Of a stretch of DNA of 64,000 nucleotides, positions 1 to 8,297 are shown piece after piece (position 1 is the stretch's first letter; every line of letters begins with the position of its first letter). The translations under genes were made by a program, and so were the position numbers. The notes under the pieces were generated by a model. That model was not told the origin of the DNA, made no database searches, and saw only the letters and a list, made by a program, of their open reading frames with translations. Origin of the DNA: Bradyrhizobium sp. WSM471 (lineage in GTDB: Bacteria > Pseudomonadota > Alphaproteobacteria > Rhizobiales > Xanthobacteraceae); the NCBI RefSeq assembly GCF_000244915.1, contig NZ_CM001442.1, positions 6,138,001-6,202,000 on the forward strand, read 5' to 3'.

Positions 1-99
1 GGTCGTACCCACGGACGTTCCTCCCGACGAGACGAACCGTGGCAAAGGACATCTCACCGGTCAAGTCAAGCGACCGGACGCATAGCTGGGGAAGGACAC

Positions 100-606
100 A
101 TGCCGGAGACTGCTGCCACGACGATCGAGGGCGCACCGTTCCGCGCCTCGATCATGCAGATCGAGCCGCAATGGATCGACTACAACGGCCATCTCAACAT
201 GGCCTATTACAACGTGATGTTCGACCGCGCGATCGACCAGATGTGGCTGACGCTCGGGATCGGCCCGGGCTACATGAAGGAGCGGGGCGGCTCGACCTTC
301 ACCGCCGAATGCCACGTGCGGTATTTGCGCGAAATCCACCTCGGCGATCCCGTGCAGGTGTCGGTCTGGCTGCTCGAAGCCGACGACAAGCGGCTGCACA
401 CCTTCCAGGAGTTGCGACACGCGACCGAAGGCTGGTTGTCGGCGACCTCCGAAAACATGTCGCTGCACATCGACATGGGCTCACGAAAGGTGGCGGCCTT
501 TCCACCAGACATTCGTGAGCGCATTGCGGCAGTGATCAAGGCCCACAGTGCCGTGCCGCGGCCCGAGGGCATCGGCCGCAACGTGGCGATGCCCTCGAAG
601 CGGTAA
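100..606 (+). CDS. Hot-dog fold thioesterase family protein
   Basis: Predicted 168-residue acyl-CoA thioesterase of the 4-hydroxybenzoyl-CoA thioesterase-like hot-dog superfamily. The N-terminal half carries the pattern IDYNGHLNMAYYNVMFDRA, which matches the D-x-N-x-H-(V/L)-N-x-x-x-Y active-site segment of this fold, and a single hot-dog domain fills the length. The start is supported by a GGGGAAGGA ribosome site 5 bases upstream. Another frame is open from the left edge to a TAG at 83-85 and could be the tail of an upstream gene, but 27 residues are too few to identify. In related genomes such thioesterases often sit beside carnitine or beta-oxidation genes; nothing inside the window confirms that here. 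The substrate is unknown. Confidence 0.8.
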   Translation: MPETAATTIEGAPFRASIMQIEPQWIDYNGHLNMAYYNVMFDRAIDQMWLTLGIGPGYMKERGGSTFTAECHVRYLREIHLGDPVQVSVWLLEADDKRLHTFQELRHATEGWLSATSENMSLHIDMGSRKVAAFPPDIRERIAAVIKAHSAVPRPEGIGRNVAMPSKR

Positions 607-618
607 CGGCTTCCAACT

Positions 619-723
619 CCTCATCCTGAAGAGCCCGCAAAGCGGGCGTCTCGAAGGATGCAAGGCCACAGCCGGGCCTTCATGGTTCGAGACGCGCGTT
701 CGGCGCTCCTCACCATGAGGATC
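619..723. repeat. Palindromic intergenic repeat (CATCCT/AGGAT family)
   Basis: The left part contains the hairpin GCCCGCAAAGCGGGC followed by GTCTCGAAGGATG. The right part contains CATGGTTCGAGACGCGCG and ends CACCATGAGGAT, so the arms are partly complementary. Parts of the same wording (CTCGAAGGATG, CATCCTTCGAG) recur at 7672-7846. It lies between the converging thioesterase and DUF1328 genes and may also act as a bidirectional terminator. I take it as a member of a dispersed palindromic family. Confidence 0.6.
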
Positions 724-729
724 ACATTG

Positions 730-903
730 CTAGACCCTTGTGCGGCCGCGGGCCAAACCAACAACGGCCGAGACCAGGAACAACACGACCGCGATGAAGA
801 AGATGATCTTGGCGATTTCGATCGACGCGCCGGCGAGGCCGCCAAAGCCAAGGATACCGGCGATCAGGGCGATAACCAGAAACGTCACTACCCAGCTAAG
901 CAT
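730..903 (-). CDS. DUF1328 small membrane protein
   Basis: A 57-residue peptide made of two hydrophobic helices separated by a glycine-rich turn ([20 protein letters not shown], then about ten polar residues, then a second helix ending [11 protein letters not shown]). This is the full length and pattern of the DUF1328/YtjA family. An AGAGG ribosome site precedes the ATG. The longer reading frame reaching to 1176 is not needed, because the family begins at this methionine. Function is unknown; relatives are often stress-induced inner-membrane peptides. It converges with the thioesterase gene and stands alone. Confidence 0.88.
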   Translation of the reverse strand: MLSWVVTFLVIALIAGILGFGGLAGASIEIAKIIFFIAVVLFLVSAVVGLARGRTRV

Positions 904-1144
904 GATCCGAACCTCTGTTTCGATGTCTGTCTGCGATCGGCGCGGCTGACGCGCCTCACTTGCAGAACCAATCGCCGATGCGGAACATTGGTTCCGGGTC
1001 GCTGGAGCCGGAAATTCGCCTGAGCGACGGGAACAAATTGGCTTTCCGCGCACGTGGAAAACCCCTGCCCGCGGCCCCATATAGGGACCAATCCCTGTTA
1101 AGAAGGCTCCCCTTTCACCACCCCGCGGTGCCAACGTGGGGCAA

Positions 1145-3730
1145 ATGATTCGCATGACCGAGCCGAGCAAAATCACGTCCCAGGGCGTCCCCGATCACCA
1201 GCCCGCAGCCGGCGGCATCGCCGCGCGCGCGCGCGCCTCCGTGGGTCCGCAATACCTGTCCGGGCTCAATCCGGAACAGCGCGAGGCGGTGGAGACGCTG
1301 GACGGCCCGGTTCTGGTGCTGGCCGGCGCCGGCACCGGCAAGACCCGCGTGCTGACCACCCGTATCGCCCATATCCTGAGCCAGGGCCGCGCCCGCCCCT
1401 CCGAAATCCTGTCGGTGACCTTCACCAACAAGGCCGCGCGCGAGATGAAGCACAGGCTCGGCCAGATGCTTGGCCATGCCGTCGAAGGCATGCCGTGGCT
1501 CGGCACCTTCCACTCCATCGGCGGCCGCATCCTGCGGACCCACGCCGAGCTGGCGCAGCTCAAGTCGAACTTCACCGTGCTCGATGTCGACGATCAGGTG
1601 AGGCTGTTGAAGCAGCTGCTGCAAGCCGACAACATCGACGACAAGCGCTGGCCCGCGCGCATGCTGGCCGGCCTGATCGACGGCTGGAAGAACCGCGGCC
1701 TGACGCCGTCGCAGGTGCCGTCGGGCGAAGCCGCCGTGTTCGCCAACGGCAAGGGCGGCAAGCTCTATGCGAGCTACCAGGAGCGGCTGAAGATCCTCAA
1801 CGCCGCCGATTTCGGCGATCTGCTGCTCGAGGACATCCGCATCTTCCGTGAGCACCCGGATATCCTGCGGCAGTACCAGCAGCGTTTCAAATTCATCCTG
1901 GTGGACGAGTATCAAGACACCAACGTCGCGCAGTATCTGTGGCTGCGGTTGTTGTCGCAGGCGCCGTCGAAGCCAACCTCACCCACTGTCATTCCGGGGC
2001 GGCTCGAAGAGCCGAACCCGGAATCCGGAGATGAGTCCTCAGCTCGAGATTCCGGGTCTGCGCCTTCGGCGCATCCCGGAATGACGGCTGTGCCTGTAGG
2101 CCCCACCAAAAACATCTGCTGCGTCGGCGACGATGACCAGTCGATCTATGGCTGGCGCGGCGCGGAGGTCGACAACATCCTGCGCTTCGACCATGATTTC
2201 CCCGGAGCCAAGGTCATCCGCCTCGAGCGCAACTACCGCTCGACCGGCCACATCCTCGCCGCCGCCTCGCACCTGATCGCCCACAACGAGGGCCGGCTGG
2301 GAAAGACGCTGCGCACCGAGGACCATGACGGCGAGAAGGTCACGGTGACAGGCTCGTGGGATTCGGAAGAGGAAGCCCGCGGCATCGGCGAGGAGATCGA
2401 GCAGATCCAGCGCCAGGGCGACAAGCTCAACGAGATCGCGATCCTGGTGCGTGCCTCCTACCAGATGCGCGAGTTCGAGGACCGCTTCGTCACGCTCGGC
2501 CTGCCCTATCGCGTCATCGGCGGCCCGCGCTTCTACGAGCGCGCCGAGATCCGCGATGCGCTGGCTTATCTGCGCGTCATCAATTCACCGGCCGACGATC
2601 TCGCCTTCGAGCGCATCGTCAACACGCCCAAGCGCGGACTTGGCGATGCCACCGTGCAGATGCTGCACGATCACGCCCGCAAGCGCCGCATTCCGCTGTT
2701 CGAGGCGGCGCGCGCGGTGGTCGAGACCGACGAGCTGAAGCCGAAGGCGCGCGGCTCCTTGCGCGACGTCGTCGCCCAGTTCGACCGCTGGCGGGCCCAG
2801 CGCGAGGTCACGTCGCACACCGATCTCGCCCAGATCGTGCTCGACGAGAGCGGCTACACCGAGATGTGGCAGAAGGACCGTTCGGCGGACGCGGCGGGCC
2901 GGCTGGAAAACCTCAAGGAGCTGGTGCGCTCGATGGAGGAGTTCGAGAACCTGCAAGGCTTCCTCGAGCACATCTCGCTGGTGATGGACCGCGACAGCGG
3001 CGCCGACGAGGACGCCGTGTCGCTGATGACGCTGCATTCGGCCAAGGGCTTGGAATTCGACAACGTGTTCCTGCCCGGCTGGGAGGAAGGCCTGTTTCCG
3101 AGTCAGCGCACGCTGGACGAACAGGGCCGCGCCGGCCTCGAGGAAGAGCGCCGGCTCGGCCATGTCGGCCTGACCCGCGCCCGCCGCCGCGCCAAGATCT
3201 ATTTTGCGACCAACCGCCGGATCCATGGCACCTGGTCGACCACGATTCCCTCGCGCTTTCTGGACGAGCTGCCGGCGGCCAATGTCGAGATCACGGAATC
3301 CAAGGGCGGCTCGGCCTGGGGCGGCACGGGCGGCTACGGCGCCTCCCGCTTCGACGACATGGAAGCGTTCGGCTCCACCTATTCGACCCCGGGCTGGCAG
3401 CGCGCCCAGGCCAATCGCAATCGTGGCGGCGGCGGGGGCGGCAATGGCGGCCGCGGCAGCTTCGAGGAACAGGCCTCGTCGTTTTCGTCCCAGTCGTCCT
3501 CGCCCGATTTCGGCAGCTTCTCCTCGCGCCGCCGCGGGCCCCTGACGATCGAGGGCGAGCTGGTGGCCAAATCCACCGGCACGACCTCGGAATTCTCCCT
3601 CGCCGACCGCGTCTTCCACCAGAAATTCGGCTATGGCCGCGTCACCAGGATCGACGGCAACAAGCTCACCATCGCCTTCGACAAGGCGGGGGAAAAGAAG
3701 GTCGTGGACAGTTTTGTGCAGCGGGCGTGA
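1145..3730 (+). CDS. uvrD: ATP-dependent DNA helicase UvrD/PcrA (with in-frame palindromic insert)
   Basis: Superfamily 1A 3'-5' helicase for nucleotide-excision and mismatch repair. In order it shows Walker [19 protein letters not shown] (Ia), GTFHS, Walker B VDEYQDTN, motif [15 protein letters not shown], motif [10 protein letters not shown], motif [11 protein letters not shown] and motif [12 protein letters not shown]-terminal Gly/Ser-rich linker leads into a PcrA-type tail ([10 protein letters not shown]). About 35-40 residues between Walker B and motif III ([13 protein letters not shown] to AHPGMTA) are foreign to the family and are encoded by a palindromic repeat, in frame. Start choice is uncertain: GTG at 1136, ATG at 1145 or ATG at 1154; 1145 follows a GGGG tract. 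All catalytic motifs are intact, so the gene is probably functional. The HicB-like gene follows after 7 bases. Confidence 0.95.
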   Translation: MIRMTEPSKITSQGVPDHQPAAGGIAARARASVGPQYLSGLNPEQREAVETLDGPVLVLAGAGTGKTRVLTTRIAHILSQGRARPSEILSVTFTNKAAREMKHRLGQMLGHAVEGMPWLGTFHSIGGRILRTHAELAQLKSNFTVLDVDDQVRLLKQLLQADNIDDKRWPARMLAGLIDGWKNRGLTPSQVPSGEAAVFANGKGGKLYASYQERLKILNAADFGDLLLEDIRIFREHPDILRQYQQRFKFILVDEYQDTNVAQYLWLRLLSQAPSKPTSPTVIPGRLEEPNPESGDESSARDSGSAPSAHPGMTAVPVGPTKNICCVGDDDQSIYGWRGAEVDNILRFDHDFPGAKVIRLERNYRSTGHILAAASHLIAHNEGRLGKTLRTEDHDGEKVTVTGSWDSEEEARGIGEEIEQIQRQGDKLNEIAILVRASYQMREFEDRFVTLGLPYRVIGGPRFYERAEIRDALAYLRVINSPADDLAFERIVNTPKRGLGDATVQMLHDHARKRRIPLFEAARAVVETDELKPKARGSLRDVVAQFDRWRAQREVTSHTDLAQIVLDESGYTEMWQKDRSADAAGRLENLKELVRSMEEFENLQGFLEHISLVMDRDSGADEDAVSLMTLHSAKGLEFDNVFLPGWEEGLFPSQRTLDEQGRAGLEEERRLGHVGLTRARRRAKIYFATNRRIHGTWSTTIPSRFLDELPAANVEITESKGGSAWGGTGGYGASRFDDMEAFGSTYSTPGWQRAQANRNRGGGGGGNGGRGSFEEQASSFSSQSSSPDFGSFSSRRRGPLTIEGELVAKSTGTTSEFSLADRVFHQKFGYGRVTRIDGNKLTIAFDKAGEKKVVDSFVQRA
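1988..2085. repeat. Family-1 palindromic element inserted in the uvrD reading frame
   Basis: A 98-bp element starting GTCATTCCGGGGCGG and ending CGCATCCCGGAATGAC. It contains two hairpins, CGGCTC-GAA-GAGCCG and TGCGCC-TTC-GGCGCA, each flanked by ATTCCGGG-type and CCCGGAAT-type arms. The same architecture appears at 31342-31421, 38352-38429, 40615-40692 and 41007-41083, all outside coding sequence. Here it is translated as an open segment, with no stop in the helicase frame. Confidence 0.88.
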
Positions 3731-3737
3731 GGCGGGC

Positions 3738-4028
3738 ATGCCGCACTACATTGCCATCATCGAGGACGCCAGCCCCGACGAAGCCGTTGGCGTGTGGTTT
3801 CCCGACCTGCCCGGCTGCATTTCCGGCGGCGACGACGTCGACGAGGCCCTGGAGAATGCGCCCGAGGCACTCGCCTTCTATGCACAGGAACTGATCGCGG
3901 ACGGCCGCCAGCTTCCCCCGCCGCGGACATTGGACGAGCTCAAGGCCGACCCGGATGTGGCCGACGACCTCGGGAAGCACACGGTCGCCCTGATCGAATG
4001 GCCGCCCCTCACCGAGGCCACGGGGTGA
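3738..4028 (+). CDS. HicB-like antitoxin-family protein, no HicA partner seen
   Basis: A 96-residue protein with the HicB partial RNase-H-like fold: an opening beta strand HYIAIIE, the signature VWFPDLPGCISGGDDVDEALENA, and a helix with A-x-x-FYAQELIADG leading to PPPRTLDEL. The ATG lies 7 bases after uvrD, suggesting translational coupling or shared transcription. Classical HicB antitoxins pair with a small upstream HicA RNA-binding toxin; uvrD occupies that position and the next gene is an exported protein. It is therefore either an orphan antitoxin or one of the solitary HicB-like proteins without a toxin. No clear C-terminal DNA-binding domain is visible. Confidence 0.8.
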   Translation: MPHYIAIIEDASPDEAVGVWFPDLPGCISGGDDVDEALENAPEALAFYAQELIADGRQLPPPRTLDELKADPDVADDLGKHTVALIEWPPLTEATG

Positions 4029-4116
4029 GGACTGTTCGCCGCACTGGTCGGACTCTCGACAGTTCAGGTCCGAACAGCCCTTGACCACCGCGAACTTCCC
4101 CGTATCAGATGCGGCC

Positions 4117-4533
4117 ATGGTCCGGGGCTCCATCACACTGATCGTACTGGCATTGGGTATGCCGTCGCTTGCAGCGGCGGAGACCATGAGCTTTGGCGAT
4201 TCGATCGGGATGCTGGCGAAAAGCTGCGGTGCGGAAATCGTCGCCAATTGCCGCGGCGTCAACCCGGATTCGACCCGCCTGAAGGAGTGCCTGTCGCGCA
4301 ACCGCGACGTGCTCTCCCAGCAGTGCCAGAGCGACTATCTCGGCGCGTTCGACGCGATCCAGAAGCGCGTCGCCGCCCGCGTCACGGTGGCGAACGCCTG
4401 CCAGCGCGAGATCGTCAAGGTCTGCGGCGGCTCGACCAAGGAGACCAGCAAGGCGGTCCCCTGCCTGGTCTCGACGCCCAAGGGCATCAGCAACAACTGC
4501 CTGAAGGCCGTCGACGACGCGGGGTATCGGTGA
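4117..4533 (+). CDS. Secreted cysteine-rich repeat protein
   Basis: A 138-residue exported protein. An N-terminal signal peptide (VRGSITLIVLALGMPSLAAAE) is followed by two cysteine-rich segments of the type C-x(7)-C ... C-x(n)-C (KSCGAEIVANCRGV, LKECLSRNRDVLSQQCQ; then ACQREIVKVCGG, PCLVSTPKGISNNCLKA), like the GLG1/cysteine-rich repeat family. The ATG at 4117 puts the signal peptide at the N-terminus; a TTG 36 bases upstream is a less likely start. Its TGA overlaps the ATG of the next gene by one base, so the two exported proteins are probably co-translated. Role unknown; probably periplasmic. Confidence 0.75.
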   Translation: MVRGSITLIVLALGMPSLAAAETMSFGDSIGMLAKSCGAEIVANCRGVNPDSTRLKECLSRNRDVLSQQCQSDYLGAFDAIQKRVAARVTVANACQREIVKVCGGSTKETSKAVPCLVSTPKGISNNCLKAVDDAGYR

Positions 4534-5204
4534 TGCCAGCGAACAGGCTTTCCACCGCCGGACTATGCATCGCGCTCGGCCTCGCTTTGCTCGCGGGCAC
4601 AGCCGAAGCGCAGACGGCGCCGCCGACCCGCGACGACATCGTCGGCAAGCTCAACCATTTCGAACAATCCGCCGAGATCGATATCCCCGCGCTGAAGCTG
4701 CAGGTGATGGAGCGGGCCAAGGCCAGGATCAAGAACGATCCGGGTCCGGTGAACCGGCCGCTGATCGCGCCTGATCTGGTCAATCTGCCGACCTTCACCG
4801 CGCAGATCCAGTTCGACGCCGACACGCCGATCATCCAGCCGGCGTCCTACCAGACCGTCGGGCGCCTCGCCGATGCGCTGGTCCATGCCTCGCTGCTGCC
4901 CTACACGTTCCTGATCGTCGGCCATGTCGAATCCAACGCGAAGACGCGCGAGGCCAACGCGATCCTGAGCCAGCGCCGGGCGGACGCGATTCGCGACGTG
5001 CTGGTGAACACGTTCAAGATCTCGACCAAGCGGCTGCATCCGATCGGCCTCGGCGAGGAGCAGTTTCTCGACCGGGCTAGGCCGACGTCGGCCGTCAACG
5101 GCCAGCTGCAAATCGCAACCTACGCCAAGGTACCGGAGGAAGCGCCTGCGCATCCGGCTGCGACACCTGCGCCTGCGGCGAAAAAGCCCGCCAAGAAGCG
5201 CTGA
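4533..5204 (+). CDS. OmpA-like periplasmic/outer-membrane protein
   Basis: A 223-residue protein with a signal peptide (cleavage near GTAEAQ) and a C-terminal OmpA/MotB-type peptidoglycan-binding domain. The domain shows QIQFDADTPIIQPASYQTVGRLADAL, then VGHVESNAKTREANAILSQRRADAIRDVLV and the closing ISTKRLHPIGLGEEQFL, the usual order of OmpA_C elements. The classical TDxxG is replaced by VESNA, so peptidoglycan binding may be altered. The extreme C-terminus is an Ala/Pro/Lys-rich tail. Its ATG overlaps the stop of the upstream cysteine-rich secreted protein. Confidence 0.8.
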   Translation: MPANRLSTAGLCIALGLALLAGTAEAQTAPPTRDDIVGKLNHFEQSAEIDIPALKLQVMERAKARIKNDPGPVNRPLIAPDLVNLPTFTAQIQFDADTPIIQPASYQTVGRLADALVHASLLPYTFLIVGHVESNAKTREANAILSQRRADAIRDVLVNTFKISTKRLHPIGLGEEQFLDRARPTSAVNGQLQIATYAKVPEEAPAHPAATPAPAAKKPAKKR

Positions 5205-5358
5205 GCACACGCGCCGCGGCGCCTGACGGAACCCTTTGAAGTCCCGATCGTTTTGTGACCTGTCTCACAGCGCGACAGCGCGGTTTCGCGCGACAATCGC
5301 GCCGGTTTGTGCACCGCCCTATCAGGTGCTATAGGCTTTTTTCGTCCTTCCCGACCCC

Positions 5359-5895
5359 ATGCTGCACGAGACCGAGATGGCCAGTTATTTTCAACGCCAG
5401 CTGGCCGACTACGTCGAATATCATCGCGATCCCTGGAACTGCGCGATGCACGTGGTCGGCATCCTCCTGCTCTTCACCGGCGCCGTGCTGCCGCTGACGC
5501 TGGTGCATTTCCCGCTGTTCGGGATCGAGGTGAGCCTCGCCGTGATTCTTGCCCTGCCGGTGCTGGTCTACTGGCTGATGCTGGACGCCGGGATCGGACT
5601 CGCCATCCTCGCCGCGATGATCGTGCTGCTTTCGGTCGCAACCGCGATCGGCAATCAGGTCTCGATCGTCATGATGTGGTCGATTTTTGCGGTGCTGATC
5701 GGACTTGGCGTCACCGCGCAGATCGTCGGCCACAAGGTTTTCGAGGAGCGGCAGCCGTCGATGGTCGACCACCCCACCCATTTTCTGCTTGGACCGATGT
5801 TTGTCATGGCAAAATTATTCATTGCATTGGGCTTCCGTCGCGACCTTGCCGCGATTCTGGCGCCTCTTCCGACCAATTCCCTTTCAACCCGATAG
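5359..5895 (+). CDS. DUF962/Mpo1-like membrane protein
   Basis: A 178-residue protein with four predicted membrane helices. It shows the DUF962 (YGL010w/Mpo1) histidine pattern: YHRDPWNCAMHVVG near the N-terminus and HKVFEERQPSMVDHPTHFLLGPMFVMAKL near the C-terminus. Yeast Mpo1 is an iron-dependent dioxygenase that removes one carbon from 2-hydroxy fatty acids. The histidines needed for metal binding are present, so an alpha-oxidation-like lipid reaction is plausible but not shown. A second ATG at 5377 is possible. The epimerase gene follows after 29 bases. Confidence 0.75.
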   Translation: MLHETEMASYFQRQLADYVEYHRDPWNCAMHVVGILLLFTGAVLPLTLVHFPLFGIEVSLAVILALPVLVYWLMLDAGIGLAILAAMIVLLSVATAIGNQVSIVMMWSIFAVLIGLGVTAQIVGHKVFEERQPSMVDHPTHFLLGPMFVMAKLFIALGFRRDLAAILAPLPTNSLSTR

Positions 5896-5924
5896 TTCTA
5901 GACGCGAAACAGCAAACCTTCTGC

Positions 5925-6956
5925 ATGGCTCTCGTACTGGTTACCGGTGGCAGCGGCTTCATCGGACATCATCTCGTCGAAGCGCTCCGCGCCCGTGGGC
6001 AGCGGGTGCGAGTTCTCGACGTCCGTGCGCCGGCCACGCCGTATGCCGACGTTGAATATGCCCAAGGCTCGGTGCTGGACGGCGCCGCGGTCGATGCCGC
6101 GATTGCGGGCGTCGATCAAGTCTATCACCTCGCCGGCCTGCCCGGCATGTGGGTCGCCGACAAGCAGGCCTTTCACGACGTCAATTGCCGCGGCACCGAG
6201 ATCGTGCTCGCGGCCGCGATGAAGCGCGGCGTCTCGCGCTTCCTGCACTGCTCGACGGAATCGATCCTGTTCCCCTATTCCGACCTCAACGGCGTTCCCG
6301 CCGAAGAAGCGCTGCAGCCGGCCGATGCGATGCCGGGCGCCTATACGCGGTCGAAATCGCTGGCCGAGCATTGCGCCGCGAAGGCCGCAGCCGCGGGCTT
6401 CCCGCTGGTGATCGGCACCCCGACCATGCCGATCGGTGCCGCCGACCATAATCTGACGCCGCCGACCGCGATGCTGTGGTACTTCCTGCAGAAGAAAGTG
6501 CAGCCGCATCTCGACTTCCCGGTCAATCTCGTCGACGTCCGCGACGTTGCCATGGGCCTCGTGCTGACCATGGAACGCGGGCGTAACGGCCAGCGCTACA
6601 TCCTCGGCGGCGACTGCGTCAGGCTCGGCCAGATTCTGCGGATGATGTCCGCGATGAGCGGCCGCCGGCAATTCCCGGTCGTCGTTCCCGGCAAGATGGC
6701 CGAGCTGTCGGGCATCATGCTCGAATATCTCTCCGACCGCATCACGCGCAGGCCGCCCAACGGCACCGCCGAGGGCGTGCGCATCGCGCTCGCCGCGAGC
6801 GACCTCTCGATCGGCAAGGCGCGCACCGAACTCGGCTACGCACCGCGCCCGATCGAGCCGGTCCTGCGCGAGACCATCAGCCATCTTCTCGCCCGCGGCA
6901 CCGCGCTTGCCTCCGGCGCCATCGAGCATCACGCGCTCTCCTCGCGCGCCAGCTGA
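5925..6956 (+). CDS. NAD-dependent epimerase/dehydratase (extended SDR)
   Basis: A 343-residue extended short-chain dehydrogenase. The nucleotide-binding TGGSGFIG sits at residues 7-14, the catalytic set is S110/T111 with Y140-x-x-x-K144 (YTRSK), and a substrate domain follows. The sequence resembles dihydroflavonol-4-reductase-like and hopanoid-associated sugar epimerases (HpnA group), so the substrate may be a nucleotide sugar or a lipid-linked alcohol. It lies between an Mpo1-like lipid oxygenase and an isoprenylcysteine-methyltransferase-like membrane protein, all on the same strand with gaps of about 30 bases, suggesting an operon with a lipid-related task. Confidence 0.85.
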   Translation: MALVLVTGGSGFIGHHLVEALRARGQRVRVLDVRAPATPYADVEYAQGSVLDGAAVDAAIAGVDQVYHLAGLPGMWVADKQAFHDVNCRGTEIVLAAAMKRGVSRFLHCSTESILFPYSDLNGVPAEEALQPADAMPGAYTRSKSLAEHCAAKAAAAGFPLVIGTPTMPIGAADHNLTPPTAMLWYFLQKKVQPHLDFPVNLVDVRDVAMGLVLTMERGRNGQRYILGGDCVRLGQILRMMSAMSGRRQFPVVVPGKMAELSGIMLEYLSDRITRRPPNGTAEGVRIALAASDLSIGKARTELGYAPRPIEPVLRETISHLLARGTALASGAIEHHALSSRAS

Positions 6957-6986
6957 GCTGCCGCCCAACCCAAAGAACCTTTCCGC

Positions 6987-7613
6987 ATGTCCTTCGATTT
7001 CAGCAAGCTTCTCTCTGTCGCCTGGGGTGGTTGGACCACGACCTGGCCGACGCAACTGCTCGCCCTGATCTGGCTCGCCTGGCTCGCAAGCTGGGTCGGC
7101 GCCTCGTTCTGGCAGGGCCGCACCCAGAAGCAGGTGATGACGCTGGAGTCCGGCCGCTATCGCATCCCGATCCTGGTCGGCGGCATCCTGTTCACGCCCT
7201 GGACCGCGGAAGTGCTCGGCGAAAAGCCGCTCTGGGTGTTCAGCAATACAGCCGTCTACGTCGTGGCGCTGATCGTGCTGGCCGGCATCTCCTTCACCTG
7301 GTGGGGACGGCTGCATCTCGGACAATTCTGGTCCAACACCATCACCCACAAGCAAGACCATCGCGTCATCGACACCGGCCCGTACGGCATCGTTCGCCAT
7401 CCCATCTACACCGGCCTGATCCTCGGCATGCTGGTGACCGGCATCGCGGTCGGCACGGTCACCGCGATCCTCGGCGCGATCCTGATCTCGCTCGGCATGT
7501 GGCAGAAGGGCCGGATGGAAGAGGTGTTCCTGTCCAAGGAGCTCGGCGAAGACGCCTACGGCGCCTACTGCCGCCGCGTGCCGATGATCATCCCGTTCCT
7601 GTCGCCACGGTGA
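6987..7613 (+). CDS. Isoprenylcysteine carboxyl methyltransferase-like membrane protein
   Basis: A 208-residue integral membrane protein with about five helices and the ICMT/PEMT-type C-terminal signature: VIDTGPYGIVRHPIYTGLIL, then EEVFLSKELGEDAYGAYCRRV. In this superfamily the R-H-P-x-Y segment and the following glutamate bind S-adenosylmethionine. Bacterial members methylate unknown lipid or small-molecule substrates and are not necessarily protein methyltransferases. It is the last gene of the probable three-gene unit starting with the Mpo1-like gene; a palindromic repeat region follows directly. Confidence 0.82.
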   Translation: MSFDFSKLLSVAWGGWTTTWPTQLLALIWLAWLASWVGASFWQGRTQKQVMTLESGRYRIPILVGGILFTPWTAEVLGEKPLWVFSNTAVYVVALIVLAGISFTWWGRLHLGQFWSNTITHKQDHRVIDTGPYGIVRHPIYTGLILGMLVTGIAVGTVTAILGAILISLGMWQKGRMEEVFLSKELGEDAYGAYCRRVPMIIPFLSPR

Positions 7614-7945
7614 GAGCGTAAGCGCTTCGCTCTTGCCTCTACATCGCCAGCAACGATGCCGCTGCTAATTCCGTCATCCCCGCGCAATGGCGAAGCCATT
7701 GTCGCTGGAGGTGCGAGGTTTGCGATGCGAATGCATCGCGAGCCGAGCCTCGAAGGATGCACGGCCGGGATGCAGCCGGGCCGCTCATCCTTCGAGGCTC
7801 CCCATGCGTCGCTTCGCGCCCCATGGCTCGCACCTCAGGATGACGGCGATGGATTAGCGCCCTCGGAACATTCCGGCCGAGGAACCGCCCTTGCTCCAGC
7901 CCGTTAGCCCCTCGATACCTGCCACACACCGCAGAGCATCGAGCC
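7614..7945. other. Intergenic region filled by a palindromic repeat
   Basis: No credible gene. Positions 7672-7846 form a composite palindrome beginning CGTCATCCCCGCGCAATGG and ending CTCAGGATGACGG, with inner complementary pieces CTCGAAGGATG and CATCCTTCGAG and many GCGATGC/GCATCGC steps. It shares wording with the repeat at 619-723. It probably ends transcription of the methyltransferase-like gene. The rest holds the upstream region of the next small ORF. Confidence 0.6.
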
Positions 7946-8155
7946 ATGTCCGACGCCTACGATTATTTTCGCGAGCACGCGATCGCCGCCGTCCGCAAGG
8001 CCCGGGCGCTGCCGCCCGGGCGGCCGAAGCAGAAGCAGCGCACGGTGGCGCGTGTCTATCATCTGCTGTCCAGGGAGGCCGCGCTCGCGCCGAACATCCA
8101 TCATCTGGATGATTTTCGCGCGGCACGCCGGGCGGAGCGGCAGATCGGCCGCTGA
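7946..8155 (+). CDS. Small conserved hypothetical protein
   Basis: A 69-residue basic protein (MSDAYDYFREHAIAAVRKAR...). It is predicted mostly helical, rich in Arg/Lys/Ala, with no cysteine, signal peptide or membrane segment. The composition matches neighbouring genes and codon use is normal for the window, which supports it as a real gene. I recognise no domain. It stands alone between a repeat-filled gap and the sugar-dehydrogenase-like gene. A nucleic-acid-associated role would fit the charge, but that is a guess. Confidence 0.55.
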   Translation: MSDAYDYFREHAIAAVRKARALPPGRPKQKQRTVARVYHLLSREAALAPNIHHLDDFRAARRAERQIGR

Positions 8156-8297
8156 TCTCCGGACCCAGCCTGTCGGGATTGGTCCCATGCAAATTCGAAC
8201 GGCTGCCATTCCACGGGAATAGAGCCCCGCGGCCCGTCGCACAGGTTGACGTCTGCCCCGCCAGCCCGTTGGATGCGCGCGCAAACAGGGGCCTCTC

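Noticed and set aside
2..85. C-terminal end of an upstream gene at the left edge
   Set aside because: 27 codons end at a TAG, but there is no recognisable motif and another frame is also open, so it cannot be supported.
1145..3730. uvrD as a pseudogene broken by the repeat
   Set aside because: The frame stays open through the element and all helicase motifs on both sides are intact and in order.
7672..7846. CRISPR array or insertion sequence suggested by repeated words
   Set aside because: The repeats are inverted, not regularly spaced direct repeats, and no cas or transposase gene is present.
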